In this document: one piece after another, positions 7,355 to 9,117 of the stretch
Numbering within the stretch: the stretch's first letter is position 1
Layout: each line of letters begins with the position of its first letter
The notes under the pieces: generated by a model
Seen by the model: the letters and a program-made list of their open reading frames with translations, nothing else
Databases searched by the model: none
What the model was told of the DNA's origin: nothing
Position numbers and translations under genes: made by a program
Assembly (NCBI GenBank): GCA_937915965.1
Contig: CALGHC010000760.1
Span: 1 to 9,117 of the forward strand
DNA: 9,117 nucleotides
Direction: 5' to 3'
Origin: an uncultured Myxococcales bacterium
Lineage (GTDB): Bacteria; Myxococcota_A; UBA9042

Positions 7355-9100
7355 ATGCGATTGTCCAAAATGCACGTGCCGACCCTGCGCGAAGCCCCCA
7401 AAGACGCCGAGGTGATCTCTCACCAGCTCCTGCTGCGAGCGGGCTACATCAGGCGCGCAGCGGCCGGCATCTACACCTTCCTGCCGTTGGCGGTGCGAAC
7501 GCTCGAGAAGGTGAAGCGGATCATCCGCGAAGAGCTCGAGAACGCTGGCGCACAGGAGATCTTGCTGCCGATGGTCATCCCCGCAGAGTTGTGGATCGAG
7601 AGCGGTCGTTGGCAGAAGTACGGGCCGGAGCTGCTGCGCATCAAGGACCGCAAGGACCAGGACTTCTGCATCGGGCCCACCCACGAAGAGGTGGTGATCG
7701 ACGCCCTGCGCAACGACCTGCGCAGCTACAAGCAGCTGCCGGTCAACGTCTTCCAGATCCAGGACAAGTTTCGCGACGAGCTGCGGCCGCGGGCCGGCTT
7801 GATGCGTGGCCGCGAGTTCTTGATGAAGGATGGCTACTCCTTTGACGCCGACACCGACGGCGCACGCGTGACCTACGCCGCCATGGTCGAGGCCTACAGC
7901 GCGATCTTCACCCGGCTCGGCTTGGACTTCCGCATGGTCGAGGCCGACACCGGCAACATCGGCGGCTCTCTGTCGCACGAGTTTCAGGTGCTCGCCGACT
8001 CCGGCGAGGACGCGATCGTGTCGTGTGGGGCGTGCGACTATGCCGCCAACGTCGAGAAAGCCGGCCTGCCGGCTGTCGCGGTCGCCGTCGCGGCCGCAAC
8101 AGACGTGCCGGCGTGGCGCGAGGTCGCGACGCCCGACGCCCGCAAGATCGAGGAGATCTGCGCGCTGCTCTCTTGCGCTCCCGAGGAGACCATCAAGGCG
8201 GTCTGCTACCTGGCAGACGGCGCTCCGGCGATCGCCTTCGTGCGCGGTGATCGCGACGCCAACGACCTCAAGGTCAAGGCCGCGTTGGGCGCCGAGCTGC
8301 TTGAGATCGCCGACGGCGAGGACTTCGCGAAGGCCAGCGGCCTGCCCATCGGCTTCGTCGGCCCCGTCGGTCTGCAGGGTGTTCGTCACGTCATCGACTA
8401 CGAGGTCGCCGGCATGGTCCGCGCGGTGTGCGGCGCCAACCTCGCCGACGCCCACCTCGTCGACGTCGCCCCGGCGCGCGACCTGCCTGGCATGGAACAC
8501 CACGATCTGCGCCTCGCCGTCGCCGGTGACCCCTGCCCGCGCTGCGCCGATGGCCAGCTGCGCACCTTCCGCGGCATCGAGGTCGGTCACGTCTTCTACC
8601 TTGGCCGCCGCTACTCCGAGGCGATGAACGCCACCTTCCTCGACGAGGGCGGTCGCGAGAAGCCATTCGAGATGGGATGTTATGGAATCGGCGTGAGCCG
8701 CATCCTCTCCGCCGCCATCGAACAGAACCACGACGCCAACGGCATCTGCTGGCCGACGGCGATCGCGCCCTTCGAGGTGGTCGTGATCGCGGTCGGCAAG
8801 GACGAAGTGGCTGGCGATCTCGCCGAGTCGTTGTACGCTCAACTGCGCTCGGCCGGCGTCGACGCGGTCCTCGACGATCGCGACGCGCGGCCTGGGGTGA
8901 AGTTCAAGGACGCCGATCTGGTCGGTTGGCCCCTGCAGGTCGTCGTCGGTCGTCGCGCCGCCGAGGGCATCGTCGAGTGGAAGGTGCGCGCAGGCGGCGC
9001 GCGGGTCGAAGGGCCCACGGTCGGCCTCGTGGGCCGCATCGCGGCGGCGGTCGCAGCGAGCCGCGGCGGCGCGCCGCTCGAGCTCGATCCCACATCCTGA
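7355..9100 (+). CDS. proS: Prolyl-tRNA synthetase, bacterial type with editing domain
   Basis: Cytoplasmic class II aminoacyl-tRNA synthetase that activates proline with ATP and charges tRNA-Pro; the editing domain hydrolyses mischarged Ala-tRNA-Pro. The 581 residues from this start match the usual bacterial length (E. coli about 572). The catalytic core shows motif 1 (EILLPMVIPAELW, Pro72), the TxE loop (Thr109-His110-Glu111), motif 2 (FRDE at 139-142, then GLMRGREFLMKD) and motif 3 (GCYGIGVSR, 441-449). The INS editing insertion spans about 228-393 with RGDRDANDLK (297-306) and His367, counterparts of the E. coli editing-site Lys279 and His369. Two CxxC pairs (Cys224/227, Cys394/397) flank the insertion. 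The anticodon-binding domain fills about 470-570 and contains RPGVKFKDADLVGWP. The start follows AGGAAG and gives the canonical N-terminus (MRLSKMHVPTLREAP). It is separated from the protease unit by a terminator, so it probably has its own promoter. Nothing suggests transfer or damage. Confidence 0.98.
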   Translation: MRLSKMHVPTLREAPKDAEVISHQLLLRAGYIRRAAAGIYTFLPLAVRTLEKVKRIIREELENAGAQEILLPMVIPAELWIESGRWQKYGPELLRIKDRKDQDFCIGPTHEEVVIDALRNDLRSYKQLPVNVFQIQDKFRDELRPRAGLMRGREFLMKDGYSFDADTDGARVTYAAMVEAYSAIFTRLGLDFRMVEADTGNIGGSLSHEFQVLADSGEDAIVSCGACDYAANVEKAGLPAVAVAVAAATDVPAWREVATPDARKIEEICALLSCAPEETIKAVCYLADGAPAIAFVRGDRDANDLKVKAALGAELLEIADGEDFAKASGLPIGFVGPVGLQGVRHVIDYEVAGMVRAVCGANLADAHLVDVAPARDLPGMEHHDLRLAVAGDPCPRCADGQLRTFRGIEVGHVFYLGRRYSEAMNATFLDEGGREKPFEMGCYGIGVSRILSAAIEQNHDANGICWPTAIAPFEVVVIAVGKDEVAGDLAESLYAQLRSAGVDAVLDDRDARPGVKFKDADLVGWPLQVVVGRRAAEGIVEWKVRAGGARVEGPTVGLVGRIAAAVAASRGGAPLELDPTS

Positions 9101-9117
9101 CAGGTGCCTACAGGGCT

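Noticed and set aside
7343..8842. 499-codon antisense frame opposite proS
   Set aside because: It is also codon-aligned with proS and explained by avoidance of TTA, CTA and TCA; the sense strand encodes an unambiguous ProRS with all motifs.
9101..9117. Bases after proS
   Set aside because: Only 17 nt remain; no gene, hairpin or motif can be supported.

Overview
This window is GC-rich (by eye about two-thirds G+C, with mostly G or C in third codon positions). It holds three same-strand genes: the 3' part of a large secreted zinc metalloprotease gene, a second complete gene of the same family encoding a 1514-residue lipoprotein, and proS (prolyl-tRNA synthetase). Giant lipoprotein proteases carrying C-x5-C-x5-C cysteine modules, together with the base composition, suggest a delta-proteobacterial lineage, most likely Myxococcota. 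This is an inference from style and not from a marker gene.

Positions 1-2529 encode the C-terminal 842 residues of the first protease; its reading frame is open through the left edge, so the true start lies outside. After an 85-nt gap with no terminator, positions 2615-7159 encode the second protease, with a lipoprotein signal peptide and a good Shine-Dalgarno. Both proteins carry the full metzincin zinc signature HExxHxxGxxH (HEIGHTVGLRH and HEVGHTLGLRH), a downstream Met-turn (SIMDYG and SVMDYT), a shared EVPY-x2-CSDEY block and similar C-terminal tails. They are therefore diverged tandem paralogues, probably co-transcribed, and both look catalytically intact. Substrates cannot be read from the sequence.

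The most distinctive feature is a small cysteine module (C-x5-8-C-x5-C-x4-17-C) placed at different positions in the two paralogues. The first protein has three tandem copies inside a 16-cysteine insert between the third zinc ligand and the Met-turn. The second has single copies, one near the N-terminus and one just before the CSDEY block, and none between zinc site and Met-turn.

A strong intrinsic terminator (16-bp stem, GCGA tetraloop, TTTT) at 7178-7221 closes the protease unit. A 133-nt spacer with a short direct repeat then leads to proS (7355-9100), a full-length editing-competent bacterial ProRS and a housekeeping gene without obvious functional link to the proteases. The last 17 nt contain nothing identifiable. 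I saw no tRNA, rRNA, CRISPR array, insertion sequence or attachment site. The window is mostly ordinary coding DNA; its most novel aspect is the architecture of the protease pair.
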